DNA from: Pseudomonas orientalis | GTDB lineage: Bacteria; Pseudomonadota; Gammaproteobacteria; Pseudomonadales; Pseudomonadaceae | DNA: 64,000 bases | Assembly: GCF_002934065.1 (NCBI RefSeq) | Contig: NZ_CP018049.1 | Span: 2,602,501 to 2,666,500 of the forward strand | Reading direction: 5' to 3' | Shown here: positions 47,725-56,257 of the stretch, one piece after another | Layout of the letters: every line of letters starts with the position of its first letter | How positions within the stretch are numbered: position 1 is the stretch's first letter | Translations under genes and position numbers: made by a program | Notes under the pieces: model-generated | Seen by the model: only the letters and a program-made list of their open reading frames with translations | What the model was told of the DNA's origin: nothing | Databases searched by the model: none

Positions 47725-49086
47725 ATGGGCCGTTTCGCGCGGGGGTCGTGGCCGCTGACGATGTTGCTGCTGCCGCTGGTACTGATGGGCTGGGCCAGTG
47801 TGCAAGGCGGGCGGGTCGATGACGTGCTGCGCGAAGCACAGGGTATGGGCAGCCACTACGTCTGGCTGCGCGTGCGTCAGGTGCTGGCGGGGCTGGCCTA
47901 CTGGCTGGCCCTCGCCGCGTTGGTGGCCGGACCTGCGACGTGGCTCAAGCTGAGGCTGGATGCCTGGCGCGCGCTGAAGTCCAGGGATTTTCTCTACGAC
48001 CGCCTGTTCCTCTGCTGGCGTGCCTTGGGGCATTGGCTGGTGGCGTACACCGGGCTGTTGGTGGGCGCGTTGGCCCTGAGCCTGGTGTATGAACTGAGCT
48101 GGGGCTGGGACCACTTCAAGGCCGGTGGCGCGTTCATGCTGGTGGTGGCGGTGCCGCTGATTGCGGTGCTGTGGGCGGGATGTTTGTTGATCGGGCGTCT
48201 GCGCCAGCGATGGCATGCCCTGGATAGCCCGTCCTCGGCGCTTCTGGGGCAAGGGATCGGGCGTGACAAGGCCCCGGCCTTGTGGGCGTGGATTGAACAA
48301 CTGGCCACCGCCACCTGCGCGCCGGTGCCCGACCATATCGTGGTGGGCATCGACCAATCGTTTTTCGTCACCAGCGTCAATGTGGCCCTGCAACCGGCCT
48401 GCGACTTGCTCTGCGGGCGTACCCTGTACCTGCCGCTGACCTACCTCTCGACCCTGAGCCAGGCCGAGACCGCGTCGATCATCGGTCATGAGCTGGGCCA
48501 TTTCAGCCGCCGCGACACCGAGCGCGGCAGCCAGATCGGTGCGCAATTCAGCCTGATGTGCCTGCACTTTGCGTTTATCCGTGCCGAGGATGCCGACCCG
48601 GCGTGGATCGAGCGCCCGGCGATCTGGATGACGCAACGTTTCCTGCATTACTTTCAACTGGCGGTGCATCACTGGGGACGCGCTCAGGAATTGGTCGCGG
48701 ATCGGGTGGGCGGCAATATCGGCGGTGAGCGTCTGTTCTGCCAGGCGCTGTTACGGGTGATCGCGTTGGACGGTGAAATCGCCACGCTGCTCGCCGAGCG
48801 TCACTCCAACCTGATCCAGGCGCTGGCCGACCACCTGAGCCACACGCCGCTGCGCCTGAACGAGGCGGCGCTGGACCACGCCATCGCGCACCCTTTCGAT
48901 ACACACCCGCCGACGGCATTACGCCTCCAGCAACTGGGCGTAACGCTGGATGAGGCGCTGCTGGCCGAGGCCACCCGCGTGCCCACCGAGCACGACCGAC
49001 ACTGGTTCAGCCAACTCACCCGTACGGCGCCGCCGGCTGCCGCGCAGCCCGGATCACCGCAGATACCAAACGCTCAAGGAGAATGA
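47725..49086 (+). CDS. Membrane-bound M48-family zinc metalloprotease
   Basis: A 453-residue protein. Hydrophobic segments lie near 10-27, 54-72, 105-124 and 136-158, followed by the M48 peptidase domain. H255-E256-x2-H259 lies in SIIGHELGHFSRRD, and the third zinc ligand E322 in AQELVADRVGG, both complete, so the enzyme should be active. The C-terminal part (350-450) is soluble. HtpX and Oma1-type relatives degrade misfolded membrane proteins. Position in an AraC-linked operon with a secreted protein and a two-TM protein suggests envelope quality control or processing. Confidence 0.87.
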   Translation: MGRFARGSWPLTMLLLPLVLMGWASVQGGRVDDVLREAQGMGSHYVWLRVRQVLAGLAYWLALAALVAGPATWLKLRLDAWRALKSRDFLYDRLFLCWRALGHWLVAYTGLLVGALALSLVYELSWGWDHFKAGGAFMLVVAVPLIAVLWAGCLLIGRLRQRWHALDSPSSALLGQGIGRDKAPALWAWIEQLATATCAPVPDHIVVGIDQSFFVTSVNVALQPACDLLCGRTLYLPLTYLSTLSQAETASIIGHELGHFSRRDTERGSQIGAQFSLMCLHFAFIRAEDADPAWIERPAIWMTQRFLHYFQLAVHHWGRAQELVADRVGGNIGGERLFCQALLRVIALDGEIATLLAERHSNLIQALADHLSHTPLRLNEAALDHAIAHPFDTHPPTALRLQQLGVTLDEALLAEATRVPTEHDRHWFSQLTRTAPPAAAQPGSPQIPNAQGE

Positions 49087-49089
49087 CCC

Positions 49090-49758
49090 ATGACCCAACC
49101 CTTCGATCCGCTGTCGGATCTCGCCAGTTCACTCAGCCAGGAATATGCCGAATCCCGCGACGCCCAGCGCGAGCGTGCGATGGCCGAACTCGAGCAGGTT
49201 ATCCAGCGCGTCCCCGAACAGACCGAATTCACCAACTCGCGCCGGTACAAGGTGCGCGGCCCGCTGTTTTTGCTGATTGCCCTGGGCTTGCTGGGGTACG
49301 CCCTGAATCGCGGGGCCACCGGCCTGGCCGTGTGTGCCGCGGTGATGGCGGTGGTGTTTGTATTGATCACTTGGCAGCACCGCAACGCCGGGCAACACGC
49401 GTTTATGCGCTTGACCCGCCGCCAGCTGTTTGTAGACACCCTGAGCGCACCGTTGAATCTGGTGGACATTGTCGACGTCTGCGCCGGTGAGGAAGGCTGG
49501 CTGACGGTGCAGAAACTGATGTTGCGGCCCGATGCGCCCCTGCCTGTTCATCGCTCCGCGCGACAACTGTTCGGCAACCAGGCCCTGGCCCTGAAAAAGC
49601 CCCAGCCGCAGATCCGCATCCAATCTGCCGGCCTGATGCATGAGGGCGTTACCCTGGATTGCGACCAGGTTGCACACATCCTCAACGCCTATTGCCAAGC
49701 CGCCCACGCACAACGACAGCTTGATGCGCTGCGCCAGGGCACTCGGAGCGATTCCTGA
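49090..49758 (+). CDS. Two-TM membrane protein, third gene of the M48 operon
   Basis: A 222-residue protein that begins 3 bp after the protease stop. A charged N-terminal helix (residues 1-45, rich in Glu/Arg, possibly coiled coil) precedes two adjacent membrane helices (about 57-73 and 78-95), then a cytoplasmic domain of about 125 residues. No known domain recognised. Probably a partner or regulator of the M48 protease by context. Confidence 0.75.
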   Translation: MTQPFDPLSDLASSLSQEYAESRDAQRERAMAELEQVIQRVPEQTEFTNSRRYKVRGPLFLLIALGLLGYALNRGATGLAVCAAVMAVVFVLITWQHRNAGQHAFMRLTRRQLFVDTLSAPLNLVDIVDVCAGEEGWLTVQKLMLRPDAPLPVHRSARQLFGNQALALKKPQPQIRIQSAGLMHEGVTLDCDQVAHILNAYCQAAHAQRQLDALRQGTRSDS

Positions 49759-49788
49759 GTGGTTGTACGGTGAAATCCGGGTCATGAA

Positions 49789-49830
49789 ATCAGGGGCGGA
49801 CCACACTTCAGATAGTGGTGGTCTGACCCC
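49789..49830. repeat. Imperfect inverted repeat after the M48 operon
   Basis: CAGGGGCGGACCACAC and GTGGTGGTCTGACCCCG form an imperfect hairpin, resembling the GGGGTCAGACC-type dispersed repeat often found in proteobacterial intergenic regions. It could help end the operon; there is no T run. Confidence 0.4.
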
Positions 49831-49890
49831 GTTTGTACGTTTGTATGGCCCCGCATGTATGCGATGGGCAAGGCCGATAGACAGGGCATT

Positions 49891-50442
49891 TCACATACGC
49901 AGCATCGATTCACCGTCCATTCCGCAGGGAGGATCGAATGTGCCATGCCATCCAATCAGCGGGCGCCCAAACGAATCTGCGTAATACCTGGCTTCGCTGG
50001 GAATTTGTACCACTCCTCCCGCATAGGCAACGAGCATCAACGTACTCGCTCGATGCTCATTCGCCTCCTGGAAAAGGTTACTGCTGGGCAGCAGAGCTGG
50101 GTTGGACGGAACTGACCACAAGGAGCGATCCTCAAAGCTTGACCGATCCAGTAGAACAGCGAGTTCACTGTGTCCATGCTCCCGAGCCACCTCAATTGCG
50201 GACTTCCCTTTGGCGCTCTGCCTGGCAGCTGAACCACCAAGGCGAATGAGTTCAATGCATGCAGCCTCGTGCCCGAAATAAGCGGCTTGGTGCAATAATG
50301 TCCAGCCGGAGGAGGGCGCCTGGTACAGGCTGCAAAGCCGGCCGAGCAAAGGCTCTTGCATCCACTGCGACATAACGCTGTCCCAGTCTCCATTTTTGGC
50401 CTGCTCGTAGATTTGACTTATCAGATAGTTCAGAGCGCTCAT
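49891..50442 (-). CDS. Ankyrin-repeat protein
   Basis: A 183-residue soluble protein. Two ankyrin-type units are visible: SSGWTLLHQAAYFGHEAACIEL-type (about 44-70; TLLHQAAYFGHEA is canonical) and KGKSAIEVAREHGHSELAVLL (about 78-98). The C-terminal 80 residues lack repeats. Small ankyrin proteins of this kind often serve as immunity or partner proteins. No toxin gene is adjacent here. Unlike its upstream neighbour operon it is on the minus strand, in a region of mixed composition. Confidence 0.75.
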   Translation of the reverse strand: MSALNYLISQIYEQAKNGDWDSVMSQWMQEPLLGRLCSLYQAPSSGWTLLHQAAYFGHEAACIELIRLGGSAARQSAKGKSAIEVAREHGHSELAVLLDRSSFEDRSLWSVPSNPALLPSSNLFQEANEHRASTLMLVAYAGGVVQIPSEARYYADSFGRPLIGWHGTFDPPCGMDGESMLRM

Positions 50443-50677
50443 GCGTTTACGACCTATGATCGACAGTGTGATTCTAATCGGGATCAGGTTGCGCGGGATT
50501 ATCTACGATGGAGGTAACGCTGCGACATATCAGTTTTTCATGTGTTTAAAGTCTGCCCCCTTTTTTTATTGCCGATTGTTCATTACGGCAATTCTGTTGT
50601 GACTGACGGCCATGCAATAGGTATGAGCAAATAATTCTGTCCTAATAGGCTTTTACTGGTTCAAAGGCGTCTGTCTG

Positions 50678-51730
50678 ATGATACGAAGCACTTTCATATT
50701 CCTTTTGGCTGCAGGCATTGGCTGCGTCCACGCGGCCGAGAAGGTGCCGTTGGAGCGCGAAATCAAGGACTGGATTATCGGCTGCGATAACACACGAACA
50801 TGCACGGCCATCAGTGCCGTGCAGCAGCGCGATGACACTGGTTTTTCAACGTTCAGCGTACGAATCACACGTGAAGCCGGCCCGCAGGGCGCCTTGCATG
50901 TCGGGGTGTTCAGCTACACGAAACCCCTCGGCCAGCCAACACTTGATGACGAACCGCTGAAGTCTCAATTTGAGCCTGGCGAACTGAAAGAAGGCGATAC
51001 ACCCGAGGTGTTTGCGCTGAACGGTAAGTCAGCCCAAGCCCTGATCACAGAATTGCGCAACGGGAACTACCTGGTACTGCCGTTCAAGGAGGATAAATCG
51101 TACGCATCGCTAAGCGGGATGAGTGCGGCGCTGTTGCTGATGGACTCGGTTCAGGGGCGGGTCGGCACGCAGGACGCACTGATCTCCAAGGGGCCGGCGC
51201 CCGCTGGCAGCGTGCCGCAAGCCGCTGCCGCTCCGCCAGCGCCAAGTTGGCAGGCACCTGCCGCGCTGACGCCGGACAAAGCAAAAGAGATCACGGATGC
51301 CGTGGTGGTCGCCACGCGCAAGGACTGGCAGGAAGATCTGAATGAAGGTGTCGCGCCAAAAGCCAACGCGTATGCCTTGAGTTCAGATCAAGCGCTAGTG
51401 ATCATCGAAACCGGCTGTGGGGCCTACAACTGTTTCTACACTATTTACCAGGCGCCCCTGGACCACCCGGAGCAGGCGCGTGCGGCGCTGATCGCTGAAG
51501 TGCCAAACCTGCCGGAAAGAGAGCCCCAGGGCTTCGTAGAGTTTGATCCGGCCACGGGTGAACTAAGCAGTCAGGTAAGGGCGATGAGTATGGGCAATTG
51601 TGGCACTACGCTGCGCTGGCGTTACGATGGTAACGGTTTCGCGCTGACGCATGCGGCTGAAATGATCCCGTGCATGGGGCTGGATCAGGTGTATTGGCCT
51701 GTGTTGTGGCGTACCCAGGCAAGCCGCTGA
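50678..51730 (+). CDS. DUF1176-domain periplasmic protein
   Basis: A 350-residue protein with signal MIRSTFIFLLAAGIGCVHA. The mature start EREIKDWIIGCDNTRTCTAI, with cysteines separated by five residues, is the DUF1176 signature, as are the later TGCGAYNCFYTIYQ and GNCGTTLRWRYDGNGF segments. A Pro/Ala-rich linker (about 170-195) splits two halves. Function of the family is unknown. 5-prime of it is a 235-bp AT-richer region without a gene. Confidence 0.85.
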   Translation: MIRSTFIFLLAAGIGCVHAAEKVPLEREIKDWIIGCDNTRTCTAISAVQQRDDTGFSTFSVRITREAGPQGALHVGVFSYTKPLGQPTLDDEPLKSQFEPGELKEGDTPEVFALNGKSAQALITELRNGNYLVLPFKEDKSYASLSGMSAALLLMDSVQGRVGTQDALISKGPAPAGSVPQAAAAPPAPSWQAPAALTPDKAKEITDAVVVATRKDWQEDLNEGVAPKANAYALSSDQALVIIETGCGAYNCFYTIYQAPLDHPEQARAALIAEVPNLPEREPQGFVEFDPATGELSSQVRAMSMGNCGTTLRWRYDGNGFALTHAAEMIPCMGLDQVYWPVLWRTQASR

Positions 51731-51803
51731 TACTGTCGGATATCCCACCATGCTGACGTCCCTGATTGATCCGTGCAGTGACACATTGGTTGCCTTGGAA
51801 TGG

Positions 51804-52619
51804 TCAGGCCGTCGAAAGAGCAATCGCTTTTTCCAAGACGGCTTGTAACATCTTCTCCGGTGATTGTGCCTTGTTGAAGACGCTCGGTGCCAATTTATCA
51901 GCGTCGTTTTCAGTCGATTGCCTGAGAAGGGCGAGCGGCCCCGATTGTTCTAACTGCTCTTGGTAAAGACTTTTTATACTGTCCTTAAAGCCATCAGGGT
52001 AGGCCGCTTTCTCGACGGCTGGAAGATCATCGAAATAGTCCATGATGCCTTTGAAGATTTCACTGTTGTCACCGCCGTTCGTGATATTGGCGTAAAACTT
52101 GGAAAAATAGGTTTCATCCTGCTTACTAAGCTCCCCATAGGCGGCATATCGTTCGGCATCCGTATAGGTTCCTGAACCATCATAAACAATATTGCTTAGC
52201 CCGTTTCGAGCCATACCTTCAAATGGGTTTGGAAGTTTTTCCGGGGGGAGTTTAGAAAGCCCAATTGCGTAATCCAGTGACTGCTGGCCTAACGCCAAAC
52301 GGGCAGGGTCGGCTGTTTTGGGAAGCAGGTCCTCATTATTAAGATTCCCGCCAGCAATCCGCTGCCCGAAATTGTACATATCGCTCTGACCTTTTGCATA
52401 TTGTCCTTTTAAATCCTTATTGGACATAGAGGCTTGTTTATCATCAGCCTTACTTAATGCGTACAGTGCCCGTGCAGAATCGGAGATTGTGACGGTCTCC
52501 GTCGTCTTGAGGGCGACATCCCCTGAAGGTAAATTTACAGGGTTGGACGAAGGCGGCTTCTCTTGTGTAGACACTTTTGCCTGTGTGCTTGCTTGATACG
52601 ATTTAATCGACATATCCAT
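51804..52619 (-). CDS. Hypothetical cytoplasmic or non-classically exported protein
   Basis: A 271-residue protein with GGAG 7 nt before ATG 52619. The first 35 residues are Ser/Thr/Gln-rich and disordered, followed by TVTISDSARALYALSK, a motif I have seen described only loosely in Pseudomonas effector-like proteins, then a helical body. No Sec signal, membrane helix or catalytic motif was recognised. The gene is AT-richer than the surroundings. Its ribosome site lies inside the end of a truncated secreted-protein frame, implying a deletion joined the two. Possible type III/VI cargo is only a suggestion. Confidence 0.62.
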   Translation of the reverse strand: MDMSIKSYQASTQAKVSTQEKPPSSNPVNLPSGDVALKTTETVTISDSARALYALSKADDKQASMSNKDLKGQYAKGQSDMYNFGQRIAGGNLNNEDLLPKTADPARLALGQQSLDYAIGLSKLPPEKLPNPFEGMARNGLSNIVYDGSGTYTDAERYAAYGELSKQDETYFSKFYANITNGGDNSEIFKGIMDYFDDLPAVEKAAYPDGFKDSIKSLYQEQLEQSGPLALLRQSTENDADKLAPSVFNKAQSPEKMLQAVLEKAIALSTA

Positions 52620-52852
52620 GGTGATACTCCATAAACCGTATCCGCCACACTGGTCAAGGCAAATGTGGTCGTTGCAGACGGCAGAATCGTACTTGGGGAG
52701 GGGGCTACACTCCCTGAAAAGTACTCGAAAGTGTAGGCGGCTGGACCGGTTGTAGAGTTCTTTACCTTGACGGTGACGATTATGCCTGCCTGGGCAGATG
52801 CAATCATAGAGGCGAATAGAGTTGCTGCCCCGAACAGGTTAGCGAATCTCAT
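52535..52852 (-). pseudogene. Truncated secreted-protein gene
   Basis: The frame from ATG 52852 starts with a clear signal peptide (MRFANLFGAATLFASMIASA) and about 50 beta-type residues (VTVKVKNSTTGPAAYTFEYF). After VADTVYG it runs into the ribosome site and start of the next gene and reads 84 bases of it in a wrong, Arg/Lys-rich frame. The mature domain looks cut off, which suggests loss of the 3-prime half. A genuinely short secreted peptide is the alternative. Confidence 0.55.
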
Positions 52853-52934
52853 GAATATGCCTTTAATTTGATAATCACTATGACTCTTGTCCTTGCGCGT
52901 CGTCTTGTATCGAAAAGACAGCGAGACTCAACCT

Positions 52935-53465
52935 CTATAACGGCAGGTGGCCAGATTTCTTTAAGCCAAGGGTTGTGTTTTTGACACATCGGATGAATAA
53001 CGAATTCACATTCTGACGAACATAATAATTGTCGAACTCACTGCTTTCGATGAACTGGAAGCCATGGCGGGTATAAAAGCGATTGGAAGCGCTTTTCTTG
53101 AGAGCACCCACTTTGATAGGAAGCGCAGCTGCATCCGCCTCTTTGAAAATCTGCGTGAGAACAGCAGACCCCACTCCTGATCCTTGCGCGCTCGGCCTTA
53201 CATACAAGTGGTCTAGCAAGAGTTCATTGTGGTGATGTTTGACCACTACGAAACCCACCCTCTCTCCAGATACCTCGATGTAACGTGTGCAGCGAGCTTC
53301 AAAACCGCTAAGAAACCGCTCCCGCGCACGGACCGGATCAAACCGCCCAACACGCTCCAGACTTTCGCGCATGGCCTCAATTCGAATGGCTACCAGATTA
53401 TCCAAGTCGCTTTGTTGAGCGGGGACCAAAATGATGGGGGAATTTTGATTGGGTGTGACGGGCAT
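52935..53465 (-). CDS. GNAT-family N-acetyltransferase
   Basis: A 176-residue protein from ATG 53465 (GGAG 8 nt upstream) rather than 53486. The acetyl-CoA loop is AQGSGVGSAVL (motif A) after strand ELLLDHLYVRPS, and the C-terminal NRFYTRHGFQFIE is the usual motif B. Substrate unknown. Divergent from another GNAT gene 119 bp away. Confidence 0.85.
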   Translation of the reverse strand: MPVTPNQNSPIILVPAQQSDLDNLVAIRIEAMRESLERVGRFDPVRARERFLSGFEARCTRYIEVSGERVGFVVVKHHHNELLLDHLYVRPSAQGSGVGSAVLTQIFKEADAAALPIKVGALKKSASNRFYTRHGFQFIESSEFDNYYVRQNVNSLFIRCVKNTTLGLKKSGHLPL

Positions 53466-53584
53466 AGGGTGTGCTCCAACTACCATCCTGGGGGCTCAGT
53501 ATAGAGAGCCTGATACTGATGAAGCGACCCGCATGGTATGTTCACGGCATAAATGGAGTAATGGACCCCAGGAAGGAAATTGCA

Positions 53585-54100
53585 ATGCCAGTCGACACCC
53601 ACCCAATCCGCATTCTCTCGCAACGCCTTAGTATTGAGCCCTTCTGCGAGCAGGACGCTGCTGAGTCTTTCCCTTGTCTCACACCGTCTCTGACTCGCTA
53701 CATGTCCTGGGAGCCGCCTGCCTCGCTAGAAGAGTACGCGCAAGTCTGGGAGCAGTGGCTGCCTGCGATAGCGGATGGCAGTGACATCGTGTTCACGGTC
53801 AGGGAACTGGTGAATGCCCGTTTTACCGGCTTGGTCGGGCTGCACCATACCGGCAGTGAAACACCGGAGTTGGGTATCTGGATACGTGAAGATAAACACG
53901 GGCTGGGCTTTGGTGGTGAAGCGGTGCGGGCGGTTGTTCAGTGGGCTAGCAAGCGGGTGGCGGCAAAGCACTTCATCTACCCTGTTGCGACGCAGAATCG
54001 TGCGAGTCGACGTATTGCCGAAGCTTTGGGGGGAGTCGTCATTGAGAGGCGAATGACGGAGAAATATGATTCGGTTGTGTACCAGATACCGGGGGGTTAA
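53585..54100 (+). CDS. GNAT-family N-acetyltransferase (RimJ/RimL-like)
   Basis: A 171-residue protein; ATG 53585 follows AAGGAAA. It begins with IRILSQRLSIEPFCEQDAAE, the Acetyltransf_3 pattern, has the CoA loop GLGFGGEAVRAV, and ends with NRASRRIAEALGGVVIE. Probably acetylates an amine or protein N-terminus. Divergent from the preceding GNAT; downstream is the SUKH-like relic on the opposite strand. Confidence 0.85.
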   Translation: MPVDTHPIRILSQRLSIEPFCEQDAAESFPCLTPSLTRYMSWEPPASLEEYAQVWEQWLPAIADGSDIVFTVRELVNARFTGLVGLHHTGSETPELGIWIREDKHGLGFGGEAVRAVVQWASKRVAAKHFIYPVATQNRASRRIAEALGGVVIERRMTEKYDSVVYQIPGG

Positions 54101-54150
54101 CTCTGGGTAACAGGTTTGCCGATTGTTGTCCTTCACGAACGGCAGAAACC

Positions 54151-54164
54151 GGCCAAAAGCGGAC
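54151..54164 (+). repeat. Dispersed-repeat arm (left)
   Basis: GGCCAAAAGCGGAC, whose near-complement occurs at 54669-54682. The SUKH-like relic lies between these arms, and its reading frame is cut 50 bp before this one. Confidence 0.5.
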
Positions 54165-54215
54165 AGTTACGCAAGGTTAGCAGCCCTTCCTTGAAGCTTG
54201 AAGGCGTCTATGAAA

Positions 54216-54437
54216 CTAGGGGCGATTCAGTGAGTAGGCATAGAACGAAAGAAACGGCGCGGCATCACGCGGCAGCCCCTGTGCCGCCAGAAGGCTTGAA
54301 TCTTCTCCTGCGAGTCGGTCGGGAAGGGACTCAGGGTCAAACAAAACGAACTCATCAAAATGAAGGTCGAGATCTGCTGGAGTCTCTGGAAGAGAGGCGA
54401 CGAATCGTTCTTTGAAATTTTTAGATATGTCGTTCAT
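54216..54437 (-). pseudogene. SUKH/SMI1-KNR4-type immunity protein relic
   Basis: A 73-codon remnant from ATG 54437. It shows LPETPADLDLHFDEFVLFDP and the characteristic QGLPRDAAPFLSFYAYS, which matches the LPxxAAPFLSF start of SUKH-4 immunity domains. It then stops after LNRP, where normal proteins continue for 80 or more residues. None of the three frames downstream recovers a SUKH-like continuation before the dispersed-repeat arm at 54164. Such proteins neutralise nuclease or deaminase toxins in polymorphic toxin systems. No toxin gene remains nearby. Confidence 0.55.
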
Positions 54438-54668
54438 GAGGCCTGACAATAGAGTAGGGGCGGCTTTGCTGGCCTAAGCGAGCGGTTGGCGTATTGTTAG
54501 ATTCCAGCTGTAAGTTGGCAAGGACTCTATCTCGCCTGTGCTGCAGTGATGGTCGATTCTTTACGAACATATCAGGGCGCTCTTAATCAGACTCCACAGG
54601 TGTTCCGGCGAACGCATCGGTGCTCGGAGCACGCCATACGAACGGCAATTTGTGACCTCATCATGAGC

Positions 54669-54682
54669 GTCCGCTTCTGGCC
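54669..54682 (-). repeat. Dispersed-repeat arm (right)
   Basis: GTCCGCTTCTGGCC, inverted with one mismatch relative to 54151-54164. The surrounding CGTCCGCTTCTGGCCGAAAG is of a kind I recall from many Pseudomonas intergenic regions. Confidence 0.5.
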
Positions 54683-54830
54683 GAAAGCAATCGCCGCTTT
54701 CGTCATCGCAGAGGGTTTTGTGCTGGGGCTGGAGTCCACCAAGGTGATCAAAAAACAAATCGCCGAGTCGTTGTACGTGGCTTACGACGATGCGGCGAGT
54801 TATCTAGCTATTGAGTCGAAGGGTTAATCA

Positions 54831-55064
54831 TCAGCCAGGGCAGGGCACTTCGCGGTCAAGAAGTCTGGCGGTGAGGAGTACGCCCAGTTCGCTCAGTTGG
54901 TGGATGGCGAGGGCGATGTCGCGGTGTTTGCCGTTGAGGGCTTCGGACAGGTCGAGCAGCAGGGTGCTGACGCTGGTGAAGGTTTCGTAGCTGTTGGTGA
55001 TGAGGGTTTCGTTGCTGGCGTTGGGGGCAACGTTGAAGAGGGCACTTGAATCTGCTTTTGACAT
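54831..55064 (-). CDS. DUF6124-family small protein
   Basis: A 77-residue protein from ATG 55064. The core ALFNVAPNASNETLITNSYETF with SVSTLLLDLSEALNGKHRDI and ALAIHQLSELGVLLTARLLD corresponds to the two-helix ending of the DUF6124 proteins common in Pseudomonas, usually about 110-130 residues. The N-terminal part of the usual family is absent here. Function unknown. The name relies on remembered family sequence. Confidence 0.7.
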   Translation of the reverse strand: MSKADSSALFNVAPNASNETLITNSYETFTSVSTLLLDLSEALNGKHRDIALAIHQLSELGVLLTARLLDREVPCPG

Positions 55065-55589
55065 GAGTAGACATCCTGAGTGATGCCACCACCTTTCCGC
55101 TACTAAACAGTGGGTGGCAGCTGTACGCAGGTTAGTAGACCGGTGGATATCTAAAGCCGGCGCGCCCGAAGACGCCCTACGCACAGCCACCATCAAGCAC
55201 AGACGCACTGTCTGACTGATGAAACTCATGCACTAATAGATACCCAAGCTCAGGCTACTAAACCCGAATCACTGAACAATTCAGCGACCGAGCCACCTTA
55301 GAGACGGCCACCCCAGCACACAAGCCGGCGGATTCTGACGCACGCGTAGGCAATGGAGCAAGCCGCGGCGAGGGAATCGGATTTTGCCTTCAGGCGCTGC
55401 GTTATCGTTTGAGTTTTTCGCGAGCAAGCTCGCTCCTACAGGAGTGGGCCAACAGTGGGTTGTTATCAAGGTGCGGGTAGCTGGACAATAGGTTCGGCCG
55501 ATCCAACAACGAAGTATCAGGTGTGCGAACGTTTGGTTCGCTCGGCTGGGCTCTACAAACTGCAAGATTACTGATCGGAAAAAAGACCA
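55065..55589. other. Intergenic region with a single REP
   Basis: 525 bp between the divergent DUF6124 and lipoprotein genes. The only structured element is a single REP half at 55415-55441. Several stops interrupt all frames. Promoters for both neighbours must lie here, but no strong -35/-10 pair was found. Confidence 0.6.
55415..55441 (-). repeat. Single REP (GAGCGAGCTTGCTCGCGA type)
   Basis: TTTTTCGCGAGCAAGCTCGC-TCCTACA, one arm only, preceded by GCGTTATCG as in the opmB insert (16809 on). It shows that the right-hand flank of the opmB element belongs to the repeat unit. Confidence 0.85.
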
Positions 55590-56192
55590 ATGCTAGGGAA
55601 AGTCAGCAGTAAATATCTCGTCTGGGGCGCGGTCGCGCTCTGCGCAACCCTTCTGTCCGGGTGCGCGACGTCACGCTACGACGGCCAGCACGCACCGGAC
55701 CCGAGTAAGGCGATCATCGTGGGTTCGATTGGTGAGAGTTTTCCGATGATGCAGCCCCATGGGCTGGTGGTTGAGATCAAGCAACAAGGAGCTCCCGGTA
55801 CCGCAATACGGCTGACGACGCTGGGCAATGAAGATGATCAGCCATCACCCTCTGTGCTGGGCCATTACTTCATGTATGAAGTGCCGCCTGGTGAGTATGA
55901 GTACACGCGGTGGCATTACGTGTATTACGCGGGAAAATCGATGCCGCGCCCTGTGCCTGCGGTTTTCTCGGTGAAGGCCGGGGAAACCCTCTATATCGGC
56001 GACCTGCGCTCCGATGCCCTGCGTTTTTGCCTGTCCAACGTGAACAATGCCGAGAGCACTGTGCAGGCGCTCAAGCGCAAGTACCCGATGCTCAAGGATC
56101 GGAATATCGTGAATATGACGGCAAAGAGCGGTTTTGCGCCGTGGCCGAGTTCTGATGCCACTGACTTCGGTAAAGGGCTGTGCACGCTCTGA
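55590..56192 (+). CDS. Predicted lipoprotein
   Basis: A 200-residue protein with signal ending LLSGCATS (C25). The mature part is beta-rich with FMYEVPPGEYEYTRWHYVYY and AVFSVKAGETLYIGDL, the pattern of carboxypeptidase-regulatory or DUF2846-like lipoproteins that have a PPGxY turn and a GExxYIGD strand. It precedes a DUF2846 lipoprotein by 65 bp; the two look like distant paralogues. Confidence 0.78.
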   Translation: MLGKVSSKYLVWGAVALCATLLSGCATSRYDGQHAPDPSKAIIVGSIGESFPMMQPHGLVVEIKQQGAPGTAIRLTTLGNEDDQPSPSVLGHYFMYEVPPGEYEYTRWHYVYYAGKSMPRPVPAVFSVKAGETLYIGDLRSDALRFCLSNVNNAESTVQALKRKYPMLKDRNIVNMTAKSGFAPWPSSDATDFGKGLCTL

Positions 56193-56257
56193 ATCCGGTA
56201 CTGGTGACCGTCATCGGCCCCGACGCCCATTGATCTACTTTCAAGGAATTTCATGCC

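Noticed and set aside
54546..54827. A 93-codon plus-strand frame.
   Set aside because: It crosses the dispersed-repeat arm at 54669, has no ribosome site and no domain; more likely non-coding debris.
55415..55441. Possible terminator hairpin.
   Set aside because: The sequence is a single REP arm with TTTTT on the wrong side for the neighbouring plus-strand gene.
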